A DNA stretch of 64,000 bases from assembly GCA_910577955.1 (NCBI GenBank), contig CAJTNC010000003.1:62001-126000 (forward strand), written 5' to 3'. Under the pieces are notes generated by a model. It was not told the origin of the DNA. It saw only the letters and a program-made list of their open reading frames with translations, and searched no databases. The DNA is from an uncultured Lachnospiraceae bacterium (GTDB lineage: Bacteria > Bacillota > Clostridia > Lachnospirales > Lachnospiraceae). The position numbers and the translations under genes were made by a program. Positions 24,402-34,065 of the stretch are shown in pieces (the stretch's first letter is position 1; each line of letters opens with the position of its first letter).

Positions 24402-26177
24402 ATGGATGGAGAAAAAACTAAGGGAGCTGTTGTTGATACTTTAAATAGAATTATCTTGAAAATAGACTCATTGCCTCTGTGGTGCTTCGTAGTGGTGGTG
24501 GCAGCGATAAATTTTTTACCCTATTTTATTTTAAAAGAGGGCAGTGTGTTTGAAATAATTGACCAGCTGGATGAGGATATTTTGAGTTATGTATTGACAG
24601 CGAGACATTGGGGAGAGGGAATTCAGACAATGCCAGAAATGCTGGGAGGAATAAACGCCAGCGGTCTGCAGCCGGCGGCGATTCTTTTTCTGCCCTTATA
24701 TAAAATATTTCCGACATTTTGGGCTTTTATTATACAATACGCGGTGTGTTTTCTGGCGGCTTTCGGCGGAATGTATTTTTGTGTCAGGGAATTAACGGAA
24801 AGTAATATTATGTCAATTGTCGCCGCCGTATGTTTTAGTATGCTGCCGTTATATCCTGTATATGGTTTGTCCATAATGGGAATACCGTTGATATTTTATG
24901 CTGTATTGTGTCTGGCGAAGAGGAAGAATATGGTATGGAGCCTGATGTTGACAGTATTTTTTGGTCTGACAAGCAGCCTTGTATATACCGGTTATGCAGT
25001 ATTAAGTATATGGGCAGTGTTTTTGATAGTTATATTTGTTCGCAAAGACAGGAACAAAGGATTGACAGCCGGTTTTTTATTGCTGACAGCAGTGTACATT
25101 ATGGTAAATTATCATTTGTTTTTAGAACTGATTTTGGGAGAAAGTTTATATACGAGCCATCGGGAAGAAATGGTCAATTATGCGATGCCATTCTGGAATA
25201 CGGTGAAAGATGTATTCTTGAATAGTGGGCAGCATGCCAGATCATATCATAAGCAGTTGATATTTCCTATTATACTCATGATGGCAGGAGAAGGCTGCTG
25301 CTGGAAAAAGCTGAGTGCAAAAGGACGTAAAGAATATTTAGGGGCACTTGGAGGAGTTCTGTTTCTGGCAGGAGTGGCTGTGTTTTATGGGGTTTGCAAA
25401 ACGGCACCTGTTGTAGCGTGGAAAAACAGTACGACCAGCTTTTTTCACTATTTTCAGATAGAACGATATTACTGGCTTTATCCGGCCGGATGGTATCTGG
25501 AATTTGCCGTCTTGTTCAGTATCTGGTGGAGGCGAATCACTATACTGTCAGATCGGAAATTTTGGAACTGGCCTGCTTTTAAGGTGATTGTCCTTGCATT
25601 GATATTGATTCCTGTCTGGAAAAATGTGAAGGAGAATTCTTATTTGTACATGAACGTTAATCAAATCAACAATGGTTCGGGTATTACAGGGTATATTTCC
25701 TGGGAAAGTTTTTATGCAGAGGATTTGATGGAGGAGATCGAGACTGCCATTGGCCGCGATATGGATTCCTATAGGATAGTACATTTAGGCATAAATACAA
25801 CTCCCGCCTTGATACACGGATTTTATACAATAGACGGCTACTCTACAAATTATCCATTGGAATACAAACATAAATTTCGTCAGATCATAGAGAAGGAACT
25901 GGAGAAAAATGAACAGACAAGGCTCTATTTTGACGAGTGGGGAAGCAGATGCTATTTGTTCAACGGAGCTACGGGGAATGCACATATGCTTGGTAAGAGA
26001 GAGCATATCGTGTATGAAAATCTGGAATTCAATATGGAAGCATTGAAAGAATTAAATTGTGAGTATCTCTTTTCCTGTGGAGAAATATTAAATGCTGAAG
26101 AATTAGGAACGGAATTTTTAGGATATTTTGAGACGGAAAAAAGTTATTGGGGGATTTTCCTGTATAAAATTACATAA
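24402..26177 (+). CDS. Large polytopic membrane protein (DUF6044/YkoS-like)
   Basis: A 591-residue protein with about 12 membrane segments in residues 20-400 and a soluble C-terminal part of about 180 residues. The outer loop after the first helix contains DQLDEDIL, an acidic segment resembling GT-C-fold sugar transferases and the uncharacterised YkoS/DUF6044 group. I infer a role in surface glycan or glycolipid assembly from the topology and acidic loop only. Base composition is visibly more AT-rich than that of the neighbours, which hints at horizontal transfer or a different evolutionary rate. No clear terminator follows. Confidence 0.65.
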   Translation: MDGEKTKGAVVDTLNRIILKIDSLPLWCFVVVVAAINFLPYFILKEGSVFEIIDQLDEDILSYVLTARHWGEGIQTMPEMLGGINASGLQPAAILFLPLYKIFPTFWAFIIQYAVCFLAAFGGMYFCVRELTESNIMSIVAAVCFSMLPLYPVYGLSIMGIPLIFYAVLCLAKRKNMVWSLMLTVFFGLTSSLVYTGYAVLSIWAVFLIVIFVRKDRNKGLTAGFLLLTAVYIMVNYHLFLELILGESLYTSHREEMVNYAMPFWNTVKDVFLNSGQHARSYHKQLIFPIILMMAGEGCCWKKLSAKGRKEYLGALGGVLFLAGVAVFYGVCKTAPVVAWKNSTTSFFHYFQIERYYWLYPAGWYLEFAVLFSIWWRRITILSDRKFWNWPAFKVIVLALILIPVWKNVKENSYLYMNVNQINNGSGITGYISWESFYAEDLMEEIETAIGRDMDSYRIVHLGINTTPALIHGFYTIDGYSTNYPLEYKHKFRQIIEKELEKNEQTRLYFDEWGSRCYLFNGATGNAHMLGKREHIVYENLEFNMEALKELNCEYLFSCGEILNAEELGTEFLGYFETEKSYWGIFLYKIT

Positions 26178-26253
26178 TGGATGGCCGCGAGGCCCTGCGG
26201 GAATATAATGGAATTGATTTGGAGACAGGGTTCATTAAAAATGCCGAAAATCC

Positions 26254-26282
26254 TTGACACGTCACATCAATCCTTGTAAAAT
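26254..26282 (+). promoter_or_regulatory. Strong sigma-A-type promoter for the DUF819 gene
   Basis: TTGACA (26254-26259) and TAAAAT (26277-26282) are spaced by 17 bases. The leader that follows to the ATG at 26349 is AT-rich and about 60 bases long. Confidence 0.8.
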
Positions 26283-26348
26283 TAAACAGATATAGTGCTT
26301 TATTTTTTAAAATTTTATGTAATTTTTTACAAATGAAGGGAGAGAAGT

Positions 26349-27533
26349 ATGATTACAAACGGTTTTACCTACATCGCATTTCTGATGTGTCTGGCAGGGA
26401 TCCTGCTCGCCATGGAGAAGTATACAAAGTGGAAAGTGTTCAATTATATTCCGCCTCTGGTATGGATCTATGTGCTGAATATGATTTTCTGCACGATAGG
26501 AATGTATGATTCGGAAGGTTGTTCCGCGGCTTTTGGGGTGCTAAAGAACAATCTGCTTTACGCTATGATCTTTGTCATGCTGCTGCGCTGCGATATCCGG
26601 AAGCTGGCGAAGTTAGGCGGAAGAATGGTGGCTATTTTTCTGGGCGGTTCCCTGTCCATTATGGCCGGTTTCCTGCTTGCTTTTGTATTGTTTAAAGGCG
26701 CTCTCGGCGGCGGTGAGACAATCTGGGGCGCTATGGCGGCGCTCTGTGCTTCCTGGATCGGCGGTTCTGCCAATATGGCGGCGATGGAAGCGGCGTTTAC
26801 GATCGATCCGGGCGCTTACGGGTGCGCGCTGGCAGTGGATACGGTGTACTATTCCGTTTGGATCGCACTTTTGCTTATTATGGTTCGCTATGCGGGAAAA
26901 TGGGACAAGGCAGTAAAGGCGGATACATCGAAACTGCAGGAAGTTGCAGATGCGGCCAATGCAGAAATCGAGAAGGAGAAGAAGCGTGCGACGGCAGCGG
27001 ACTGGATCTTCTTGATCGGTCTTTCTCTGATGGTTTCGGCTATTGCACAGATGGTCGGCAGTGCCGGCAATACGGCGCTTAAGAGTATCGGACTCGGTAT
27101 GTTTGATAAGGGGACCCTTACCACGGTATTCGTGACGATTCTCGGTCTGATCTGCGCGCTTACTCCTTTGGGCAAGCTGCCTGCAGTGGAAGAACTTTCC
27201 AACATATACCTCTATGCGGTTGTATCCCTGCTTGCATCTACCGCTACTTTAGTAGATCTGGTGAGCGCGCCGCTGTGGATTGTGGCTGGACTTTTGGTTA
27301 TGGTCATTCATATTGCGGTGATGTTTTTACTTTCCAAAGTTTTCCACTGGGATTGCTGTATGGTTTCCACCGCATCGTTGGCGAATATCGGCGGCAGCGC
27401 TTCCGCGCCGATCGTGGCAAGCGCATACAACCCCTCCTATGCCGGCATCGGCGTACTGATGGGAGTGCTCGGAGCCGCAGTCGGCAACTTCTGTGGTCTG
27501 GCTATGGGGTATATTATGCAGATGCTGATTTAA
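26349..27533 (+). CDS. DUF819 family membrane protein (YjcL-like)
   Basis: A 394-residue integral membrane protein with about 10-11 hydrophobic segments. Two Gly/Ser-rich re-entrant-like segments, CASWIGGSANMAAMEAAF and SLANIGGSASAPIVASAY, are internal repeats typical of DUF819 proteins and resemble ion-coupled transporter folds. The substrate is not known. An AAGGGAG site precedes ATG 26349. It has its own strong promoter and a downstream hairpin, so it is a single-gene unit. The next gene groups suggest amino-acid or peptide use, but this is only neighbourhood evidence. Confidence 0.9.
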   Translation: MITNGFTYIAFLMCLAGILLAMEKYTKWKVFNYIPPLVWIYVLNMIFCTIGMYDSEGCSAAFGVLKNNLLYAMIFVMLLRCDIRKLAKLGGRMVAIFLGGSLSIMAGFLLAFVLFKGALGGGETIWGAMAALCASWIGGSANMAAMEAAFTIDPGAYGCALAVDTVYYSVWIALLLIMVRYAGKWDKAVKADTSKLQEVADAANAEIEKEKKRATAADWIFLIGLSLMVSAIAQMVGSAGNTALKSIGLGMFDKGTLTTVFVTILGLICALTPLGKLPAVEELSNIYLYAVVSLLASTATLVDLVSAPLWIVAGLLVMVIHIAVMFLLSKVFHWDCCMVSTASLANIGGSASAPIVASAYNPSYAGIGVLMGVLGAAVGNFCGLAMGYIMQMLI

Positions 27534-27625
27534 GGTGATAGGGAACGCCGGGGATACATACTGCAGTGATTTATATATTGCATCGTGTATCTGAAAGACG
27601 GTGTTTCGCAGTAAATCAGGTCAAT

Positions 27626-27668
27626 ACGGTTCTTCACCCATAAAAGTGAGTGGAGGACCGTGTCTTTT
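27626..27668 (+). terminator. Terminator after the DUF819 gene
   Basis: Arms ACGGTTCTTCAC and GTGGAGGACCGT pair over 12 bp with two G-U pairs around a 12-base loop, followed by GTCTTTTA. The U run is short, so the strength is uncertain. It lies in the 195-base gap before the transglutaminase gene. Confidence 0.6.
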
Positions 27669-27728
27669 ATGAGGTGAAAATTTTCACAATGCCGTTTCTT
27701 TGGCAATGTGGATGAAGGAGGAGAAGAT

Positions 27729-29138
27729 ATGCATATAAACGACGCTTTTCGCTATCTGAATATGGGACTGCCGGAGGATATTCTGCGCCGAAAATTATAT
27801 GGGGATATTGAGGGAGCGGTGCGGCTGATCGACAGGCGGCTGTCCGGGGAACTGCTGTCTCAGGAGATGCGGTTTAATCTGACGGCACAGCGGGAGATGA
27901 TGCTGCGGATGCCGGATGATTATCCCTATACCGGAGAAGAGGCTTTGGCGCTGATACGGGAACATATTCCGGATTTTACGGAGGAAGAGTTCGAGGAAAG
28001 AGTAGATGTCGGAAGAATCGGTTTTATCTATTTAAACGGCGAAAGACGTTTCTTTAACCGCTTCTTTTCCAGTTTGTGCAAATCGGAACCGGCTTTTGCA
28101 AAAAGGGCAAAGACAAACCTTCCCGGTGTGGAGAGCGCGCAGCGCGGTTCGGCAGGGGAGGCCAGACTGGACCGCAGTGCGGAGATCATGCGCAAAAAAG
28201 GAAAAATCAGCAATCGGATCCGCATTCATGCCGGTGTGCGAATCAAAGACGAGGCGTTTGAGCCCGGAATGTTCGTGCGGGTGCACCTGCCGGTTCCGGC
28301 GGACTGCGAACAGCAAAGTGAAATTGTCATAGAAAAAATTTCCCCGGAGGGGGGAAAGGTTTCACCGGCGGATGCATTGCAGCGAACTGTCTGTTGGGAG
28401 ATGACACTTACGGAAAATCAGGAATTCTATGTGGAATATTCCTATGTGCACACGGCAAAATATCATGATGTGGAGCAGATGCAGAAAGAGGAGCTTTGGA
28501 AAAACTGCCGGCAGCCGGACTTTTTCACGGAGGAGGAGTCACCCCATATTGTTTTTTCAACCTATATACGAAAGCTGGCGGAATCCCTTACGGAGGGGGT
28601 CGAGGATCCTCTGGAAAAAGCAAGAAGATTTTATGATTACATTACGCTCCATATGAAGTACAGTTTTATGCCGGCTTATTTTGGAATGGACAATATTGCG
28701 GAGAACTGCGCGAAGAATTTTACGGGGGACTGCGGAGTATTTGCGCTTCTGTTTGTTACTTTATGCCGGTGCGCAGGAATTCCTGCCTGCTGGCAGAGCG
28801 GACTGACAGCGGAACCGGATTTCTGTGGGGCTCACGATTGGGCGCGCTTTTATGTGGAACCCTACGGCTGGCTGTACGCTGATCCGTCTTACGGCACCGG
28901 TGCGGTGCGGTTGGGAAATGAGGAGCGCCGGAAATTTTATTTCGGAAATTTGGATGCATACCGGATGGTGGCAAACAATGCTTTTCAGGTGCCTTTTACC
29001 ATCGAGAAGGAACACTGGAGGGCAGATCCTTATGATAATCAGCTTGGGGAGATCGAGACGGACAGCAGAGGACTGCGCTATCATGAATACGAGCGAAGTC
29101 AGAAAATTTTGCTGTGTGAAGAGTTAGAAGACGATTGA
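27729..29138 (+). CDS. Transglutaminase-like cysteine hydrolase
   Basis: A 469-residue cytoplasmic protein with no signal peptide. The C-terminal half has the transglutaminase-like core: C335 in GDCGVFALL, H369 in AHDWARF and D385 in YADPSYG form the expected catalytic triad. The N-terminal 130 residues are helical and the middle (about 160-260) is beta-rich. Bacterial members usually act as peptidases or amidases. Next to a dipeptide epimerase and PepD, a role in trimming peptidoglycan-derived or other peptides is likely but inferred. ATG 27729 has an AAGGAGGAG site with 5-base spacing and is preferred over GTG 27708. Confidence 0.85.
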   Translation: MHINDAFRYLNMGLPEDILRRKLYGDIEGAVRLIDRRLSGELLSQEMRFNLTAQREMMLRMPDDYPYTGEEALALIREHIPDFTEEEFEERVDVGRIGFIYLNGERRFFNRFFSSLCKSEPAFAKRAKTNLPGVESAQRGSAGEARLDRSAEIMRKKGKISNRIRIHAGVRIKDEAFEPGMFVRVHLPVPADCEQQSEIVIEKISPEGGKVSPADALQRTVCWEMTLTENQEFYVEYSYVHTAKYHDVEQMQKEELWKNCRQPDFFTEEESPHIVFSTYIRKLAESLTEGVEDPLEKARRFYDYITLHMKYSFMPAYFGMDNIAENCAKNFTGDCGVFALLFVTLCRCAGIPACWQSGLTAEPDFCGAHDWARFYVEPYGWLYADPSYGTGAVRLGNEERRKFYFGNLDAYRMVANNAFQVPFTIEKEHWRADPYDNQLGEIETDSRGLRYHEYERSQKILLCEELEDD

Positions 29139-29207
29139 TAGAGCGCGGCATATTTTTACCGGCTTATGCAGTGGTGATAAATATAATTACGAAACAAGGA
29201 GATCAGT

Positions 29208-30302
29208 ATGAAGATTACGGACATTAAACTTGGCATATTATCGGTTCCTCTGCGGGTGCCCTTTAAAACGGCGCTGCGCACGGTAAACAGTGTGGAGGAT
29301 GTGATCGTGGAGATCCACACCGATACCGGAGCGGTAGGTTACGGGGAAGCGCCGCCGACAGGGGCCATCACAGGCGATACAACGGGAGCCATTGTGGGAG
29401 CGCTCAGAGATCATATCGCAAAGACGCTTGTGGGCAGGAATGTGGATGATTTTGAGGATCTGTGCATTGCGTTGAACCGATGCATCGTAAAAAACAGCAG
29501 CGCTAAGGCTGCGGCGGATATGGCGCTCTGGGATCTCTACGGACAGCTTTATAAAATTCCGGTATATAAGTTGATGGGCGGCTCCTGCAAGTCTATCGTC
29601 ACGGATATTACGATCAGCGTCAATGAGCCGGAAGAGATGGTGCGGGATGCGGAGGATGCTGTAAAAAGAGGTTATGACTGCCTGAAAGTAAAAGTAGGCA
29701 AAGAGCCGGAGAAAGATGTTGCGAGACTTTCCGCTATCCGGGCGGCCGTGCCGAAAGAGACTAACATCCGTATTGATGCTAATCAGGGCTGGAGTCCAAA
29801 GGAGGCGGTACGGATCTTAAACGGTATGCAGGAGAGGGGATTGGATATCGAATTTGTGGAGCAGCCTGTGGCCGCCCATGATTTTGAAGGGTTAAAGTAT
29901 GTGACAGAGCGATCTTATGTACCGGTGCTGGCGGATGAAAGTGTTTTTTCTGCGGAGGATGCCTTAAAAATCATGCAAATGAGAGCGGCGGATCTGGTGA
30001 ATATCAAGTTGATGAAGTGCGGAGGTCTCTATAATGCATTAAAGATTGCTTCTGCGGCGGAGGTCTACGGTGTAGAGTGTATGATCGGCTGTATGTTGGA
30101 GGCGAAGATCAGTGTCAATGCGGCAGTGCATCTCGCCTGTGCAAAACAGATCATCACGAAGATCGATCTGGACGGACCGGTGTTGTGCAGCGAGGATCCG
30201 ATACTGGGTGGGGCTGTCTTTAACGAGAAGGTCATCACTGTTTCCGACGAGCCGGGACTTGGCATCAAGGGGATCGAAGCGGGAAGATTGCGGTACATAT
30301 GA
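29208..30302 (+). CDS. Dipeptide epimerase (L-Ala-D/L-Glu epimerase-like)
   Basis: A 364-residue enolase-superfamily enzyme of the muconate-lactonizing subgroup. All catalytic positions are visible: K160/K162 (the KxK base), metal ligands D190, E218 and D243, and the opposite base K267. A DxD-type substrate motif is expected near the C-terminus, where LDGPVLCSEDP occurs. Family members invert L-Ala-D-Glu from murein to L-Ala-L-Glu so that it can be hydrolysed; other dipeptide specificities exist. It lies between a transglutaminase-like gene and PepD, which supports a peptide recycling role. A GGAGA site precedes the ATG. Confidence 0.92.
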   Translation: MKITDIKLGILSVPLRVPFKTALRTVNSVEDVIVEIHTDTGAVGYGEAPPTGAITGDTTGAIVGALRDHIAKTLVGRNVDDFEDLCIALNRCIVKNSSAKAAADMALWDLYGQLYKIPVYKLMGGSCKSIVTDITISVNEPEEMVRDAEDAVKRGYDCLKVKVGKEPEKDVARLSAIRAAVPKETNIRIDANQGWSPKEAVRILNGMQERGLDIEFVEQPVAAHDFEGLKYVTERSYVPVLADESVFSAEDALKIMQMRAADLVNIKLMKCGGLYNALKIASAAEVYGVECMIGCMLEAKISVNAAVHLACAKQIITKIDLDGPVLCSEDPILGGAVFNEKVITVSDEPGLGIKGIEAGRLRYI

Positions 30303-30337
30303 TAGGACAGAGATAAAAAAATATAATGGAGGGAAAA

Positions 30338-31579
30338 ATGGATCAGAGAAAGTATCAAATCGACACGGAAGAAAATCGGGCATTTCTGGAGGAAGTCAGG
30401 GGAGGGCTGCTTGCTTTCGGCCATCAGTTTCCTTCACCGGACGGGAGCGCATACTATCTGGGGGATGACGGCACGCCATGGAAGGAGAAAAATCGCGAGG
30501 CCTATGTGACTTGCCGCATGGCTCATGTCTACAGCATCGGTATGTTTCTCGGACATGAGAGAAGCGCAGAGTTAGTGGATGCAGCTCTGAAAGGACTTAA
30601 CGGGGCACTGCAGGATACGGAGCACGGCGGTTGGTATGCCGGACTTACGGCAGAAGGTGAAAATCTTCCTGATAAGCAGTGCTACGCTCATGCTTTTGTG
30701 ATATTGGCGGCGTCCTCCGCGCTGCTTGCGGGAAGAAGCGGTGCGAAAGAACTTTTGCACAAGGCGATCAGTCTGTATGATTTTCGTTTCTGGAATGAGG
30801 AGGAGGGACTTGCCTGCGATACATGGAATACGGAATTTACGGTGTTGGATGATTATCGGGGGCTGAATGCCAATATGCATACGGTGGAAGCGTTTCTTGC
30901 CGCGGCGGATGTCCTCAAAGACGATACCTACAGAGTGCGGGCGGGACGTATCATCGAAAAAGTAGTTGGATGGGCAGAAAATAACGAATGGCGTATACCG
31001 GAGCATTTTACGAAGCAGTGGGAGGCGATGCTTGCCTATAATCAGGAGCGGCCGGATGATCCGTTCAAACCTTACGGCGCAACGCCGGGACATGGGATCG
31101 AGTGGGCCAGACTGATTACGCAGTGGGCGCTTTCGGCCAACAAAGATGACAGTGATAAGGCCGGACGTTATATTGAGGCGGCGGAAAATCTGTACTGCCG
31201 TGCGGTAGAGGACGCTTGGAATGCGGACGGCGCGCCGGGGATCTGTTATACAACTGACTGGCATGGGAAGCCGGTAGTTCACGACAGGATGCACTGGACT
31301 CTGGCTGAGGCGATTAACACGGCGGCAGTGCTTTATCATGTAACGGGAAAAGAAAAATATGCTGCGGACTATGCGGAGTTTATGGAATATCTTGACAGCA
31401 CGGTGTTGGATCATGTGAACGGTTCATGGTTCCACCAGCTTGACGAGAACAACCGGTTAAAGGAAACCGTATGGCCGGGGAAAGCGGATCTTTACCATGC
31501 GCTGCAGGCAACACTGATACCCTGCTATGTGCCGGATGTATCCATTGCGGTGGCAGTGAAGGAGAATTTGAGACAGTAG
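30338..31579 (+). CDS. AGE family sugar epimerase/isomerase
   Basis: A 413-residue alpha/alpha-barrel protein of the N-acylglucosamine 2-epimerase superfamily. Conserved active-site segments are NANMHTVEA (H181), PGHGIEWARL (H252, E255) and RMHWTLAEA (H319). These match the group of YihS-like aldose-ketose isomerases (mannose or sulfoquinovose) and 2-epimerases; the exact sugar is uncertain. ATG 30338 follows GGAGGG by 4-5 bases and is preferred over ATG 30326. It is 35 bases after the dipeptide epimerase and probably cotranscribed. Confidence 0.87.
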   Translation: MDQRKYQIDTEENRAFLEEVRGGLLAFGHQFPSPDGSAYYLGDDGTPWKEKNREAYVTCRMAHVYSIGMFLGHERSAELVDAALKGLNGALQDTEHGGWYAGLTAEGENLPDKQCYAHAFVILAASSALLAGRSGAKELLHKAISLYDFRFWNEEEGLACDTWNTEFTVLDDYRGLNANMHTVEAFLAAADVLKDDTYRVRAGRIIEKVVGWAENNEWRIPEHFTKQWEAMLAYNQERPDDPFKPYGATPGHGIEWARLITQWALSANKDDSDKAGRYIEAAENLYCRAVEDAWNADGAPGICYTTDWHGKPVVHDRMHWTLAEAINTAAVLYHVTGKEKYAADYAEFMEYLDSTVLDHVNGSWFHQLDENNRLKETVWPGKADLYHALQATLIPCYVPDVSIAVAVKENLRQ

Positions 31580-31626
31580 TATGTCTGTAATCCTAAGAGG
31601 CAAAACAGACAGGAGGGAGAGGCCGT

Positions 31627-33084
31627 ATGGGCGTATTGTCGGGACTGAAACCGGAACCGGTTTTTCATTATTTTGAAGAGATCTGCAAGATTCCGCATAT
31701 ATCGCATCATGAGAAAGCGCTGAGTGATTACTGCGTCAGGTTTGCAAAAGAAAGAGGTTACGAGTGCACGCAGGATGAGATGGGCAATGTGATCATCATT
31801 GCGGAGCCGACACCCGGCTATGAGGAAGTTCCGGCCGTGATTGTACAGGGGCATCTGGACATGGTTGGGGATAAGGCGGCAGACTGTGACATCGATATGG
31901 AAGAAGAAGGCCCCAGAGTTTATGTGGACGGCGATTATATCCGGGCTGAAGGAACAACTTTAGGGGGAGATAACGGCATTGCCTTGGCGTACATGCTGGC
32001 GCTTTTGGATGCAAAGAACGGCGAAATTCCTCATCCCCGAGTGGAGGCAGTGTTTACGGTTTGCGAAGAAGTAGGACTTCTCGGTGCATCTGCTCTGGAT
32101 CTCTCCCCTTGTCTTGCCAGACGCATGTTAAACATTGACTCTGAGGTGGAAGGCATTCTGACGGCGGGTTGTGCCGGAGGAAGGCGAACCTGCTGTCGTA
32201 TCCCCATAGAGCGTGTATGCCGTACAGGGGTTCGGTGCAGGCTTGATCTCACTGGTCTGGCGGGAGGTCACTCCGGAATGGAAATCGATAAGGGACGCGC
32301 CAATGGTGCAGTGCTTATGGGAAGATTTCTTATGTTTTTAATGGGAAAAATGTACTATGATCTGGTTTCGTTTACGGCGGGGACTAAGGAAAATGTCATT
32401 CCAAAGAGCGGATCTGCGGTACTTCTTGTTCCGGAGGGTGAAGAGAAACATCTGCGGGAGGCCATAGAGAAATTTTCAGGTTATATGGAGGTAGAATACG
32501 GCAAAGCCGATCCGGATATCCGGCTGGAACTTACGGTTGGAAATGCGGAAGAGTGCAGAGCTGTGGAGAAAGAGTCTCTCACCGGGGTATTGACTGCGCT
32601 TAACTTAATGCCGAACGGTGTGCAGGCAATGAGTATGGATCTGCCGGGATTAGTGGAGAGTTCCATCAATATGGGAGTCGCGGAACTTGCAGAGGAGGAA
32701 CTGATCATCAGGCAGTCTGTCCGCAGTTCCGTGGCTTCCGCTAAGGATTTTATCTCCGAAAAGGTGGCGCTGCTTGCGAAACAGCTTGGCGGAAGGGTAG
32801 ACTTTCAGGGGGATTACCCGGCTTGGCCCTATGCAAGGAACTCGAAGCTGCGGGATCTGTGCGTGGAGATTTTTAAGAAACAGTACGGCTATGAGCCGAA
32901 GATCGAACTGATGCATGCGGGACTGGAATGCGGGATTTTGTCTGATAAGCTGGAGGGGCTTGACTGCATATCTTTCGGCCCTGACCAGTTTGATATCCAT
33001 ACGCCGAACGAACATGTAAGCATTTCTTCGGCAGCCAGAGTTTGGGAGTATCTGAAAGCGATACTGGCAGCAAAGCAGAGCTAA
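31627..33084 (+). CDS. pepD: Aminoacyl-histidine dipeptidase PepD (M20 family)
   Basis: A 485-residue zinc dipeptidase with broad specificity for Xaa-His and other dipeptides. Visible metal-site residues are H76 and D78 in QGHLDMVGD, D115 in GGDNG and E147/E148 in CEEVGLLG; the lid (dimerisation) domain occupies about 190-370, and a final histidine lies in the MHAGLECG segment near the C-terminus. It could hydrolyse the L-Ala-L-Glu product of the epimerase encoded two genes upstream; this is inference. A GGAGGG site precedes the ATG. Confidence 0.95.
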   Translation: MGVLSGLKPEPVFHYFEEICKIPHISHHEKALSDYCVRFAKERGYECTQDEMGNVIIIAEPTPGYEEVPAVIVQGHLDMVGDKAADCDIDMEEEGPRVYVDGDYIRAEGTTLGGDNGIALAYMLALLDAKNGEIPHPRVEAVFTVCEEVGLLGASALDLSPCLARRMLNIDSEVEGILTAGCAGGRRTCCRIPIERVCRTGVRCRLDLTGLAGGHSGMEIDKGRANGAVLMGRFLMFLMGKMYYDLVSFTAGTKENVIPKSGSAVLLVPEGEEKHLREAIEKFSGYMEVEYGKADPDIRLELTVGNAEECRAVEKESLTGVLTALNLMPNGVQAMSMDLPGLVESSINMGVAELAEEELIIRQSVRSSVASAKDFISEKVALLAKQLGGRVDFQGDYPAWPYARNSKLRDLCVEIFKKQYGYEPKIELMHAGLECGILSDKLEGLDCISFGPDQFDIHTPNEHVSISSAARVWEYLKAILAAKQS

Positions 33085-33216
33085 GCGATACACAGATCAT
33101 AATGTCTGGAGGAATGGAATGATCGATTTATTCCTGAAAACAGGACTTTCATTCCCGACAGGAGAAACAGCCGGATGATTCTGCCGATATAAAAAGAAAA
33201 ACAGGAGGGGACAACG

Positions 33217-34026
33217 ATGGCAGTAGGCGGAATCAAAACGGGATATTATATGGGGGAGACCTATCAGGAGCGCTTGAATAAGATTACGGATAAAAATGCG
33301 GCGAACGCTTTTCAGACGGCTTATGCGAAAAAAATGGCGGGGAGTACAGATGCGATCTCGTCCATCAGCAGATCGTACAGTGCAGGAAAGGCGGGCGCTG
33401 CAAATTTTGCTGACGCTTTTTTGATGTACGATGTTGTGACACATGTAGGAAATGCTGATATTTCCAGTGCAAATTGGCAGAGAAACGATTTTCCCTTTTG
33501 GAAATATTTTGAGAAGGGAACAGGGGCTGACGCATTAAACGACTGGACGCCTTCCGGGCCGAATCCGCCCCAGACCCGATCTGATTTACAGAGAAACTAC
33601 GGCAGTATCGGTCCGGGAAGGATTGCGGTTCTTGTGCCGGACAGTCTTCAGGCAAAGATGGACGCAGATCCTGCCTATGCGAGACAGATTATGGCAAAAC
33701 TGCAGGAGTGGAAAGAGGATTATGACCGGTGGGACAATACGGTGGCGGCGGGCTACGGTATGAACGTGGCGGAGCATCAGGCCAGCAAAAGTTATGTGTT
33801 TGATCTTGACGAAGAGGGGAATGTGAGAAACTGTACCGTTACAAGCTCCGGAGGGATAAGCGGGCCCACAGAGGAGGAAAGAAGGCAGTTTGAGGCCGAA
33901 CAGGAAGCAAAAAGAAAAAGACGCGTCAAATATATCCGAATTTTGGAAGAAAGTGCCGAGAGGCGGAAACTACAGGAAAAAGAAAATATGCGCCGGTATA
34001 TCGATACTCTTTACAAAAAGGAATAA
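33217..34026 (+). CDS. Uncharacterised 269-residue protein (DUF6033-like)
   Basis: A soluble protein with no signal peptide and no enzyme motif I know. The first 120 residues are Ala/Ser-rich. A central segment, GRIAVLVPDSLQAKMDADP at about 131-149, occurs in Lachnospiraceae proteins that I recall as DUF6033, but I cannot verify this. The C-terminal 55 residues are highly charged and helical, likely a coiled coil. It starts with an AGGAGGGG site and stands between pepD and mecA. A surface- or flagellum-related role has been suggested for similar proteins only by context; I make no claim. Confidence 0.7.
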   Translation: MAVGGIKTGYYMGETYQERLNKITDKNAANAFQTAYAKKMAGSTDAISSISRSYSAGKAGAANFADAFLMYDVVTHVGNADISSANWQRNDFPFWKYFEKGTGADALNDWTPSGPNPPQTRSDLQRNYGSIGPGRIAVLVPDSLQAKMDADPAYARQIMAKLQEWKEDYDRWDNTVAAGYGMNVAEHQASKSYVFDLDEEGNVRNCTVTSSGGISGPTEEERRQFEAEQEAKRKRRVKYIRILEESAERRKLQEKENMRRYIDTLYKKE

Positions 34027-34065
34027 ATCATATAGAATAAGCATAGAAAAAAACAGGTGATGCTT

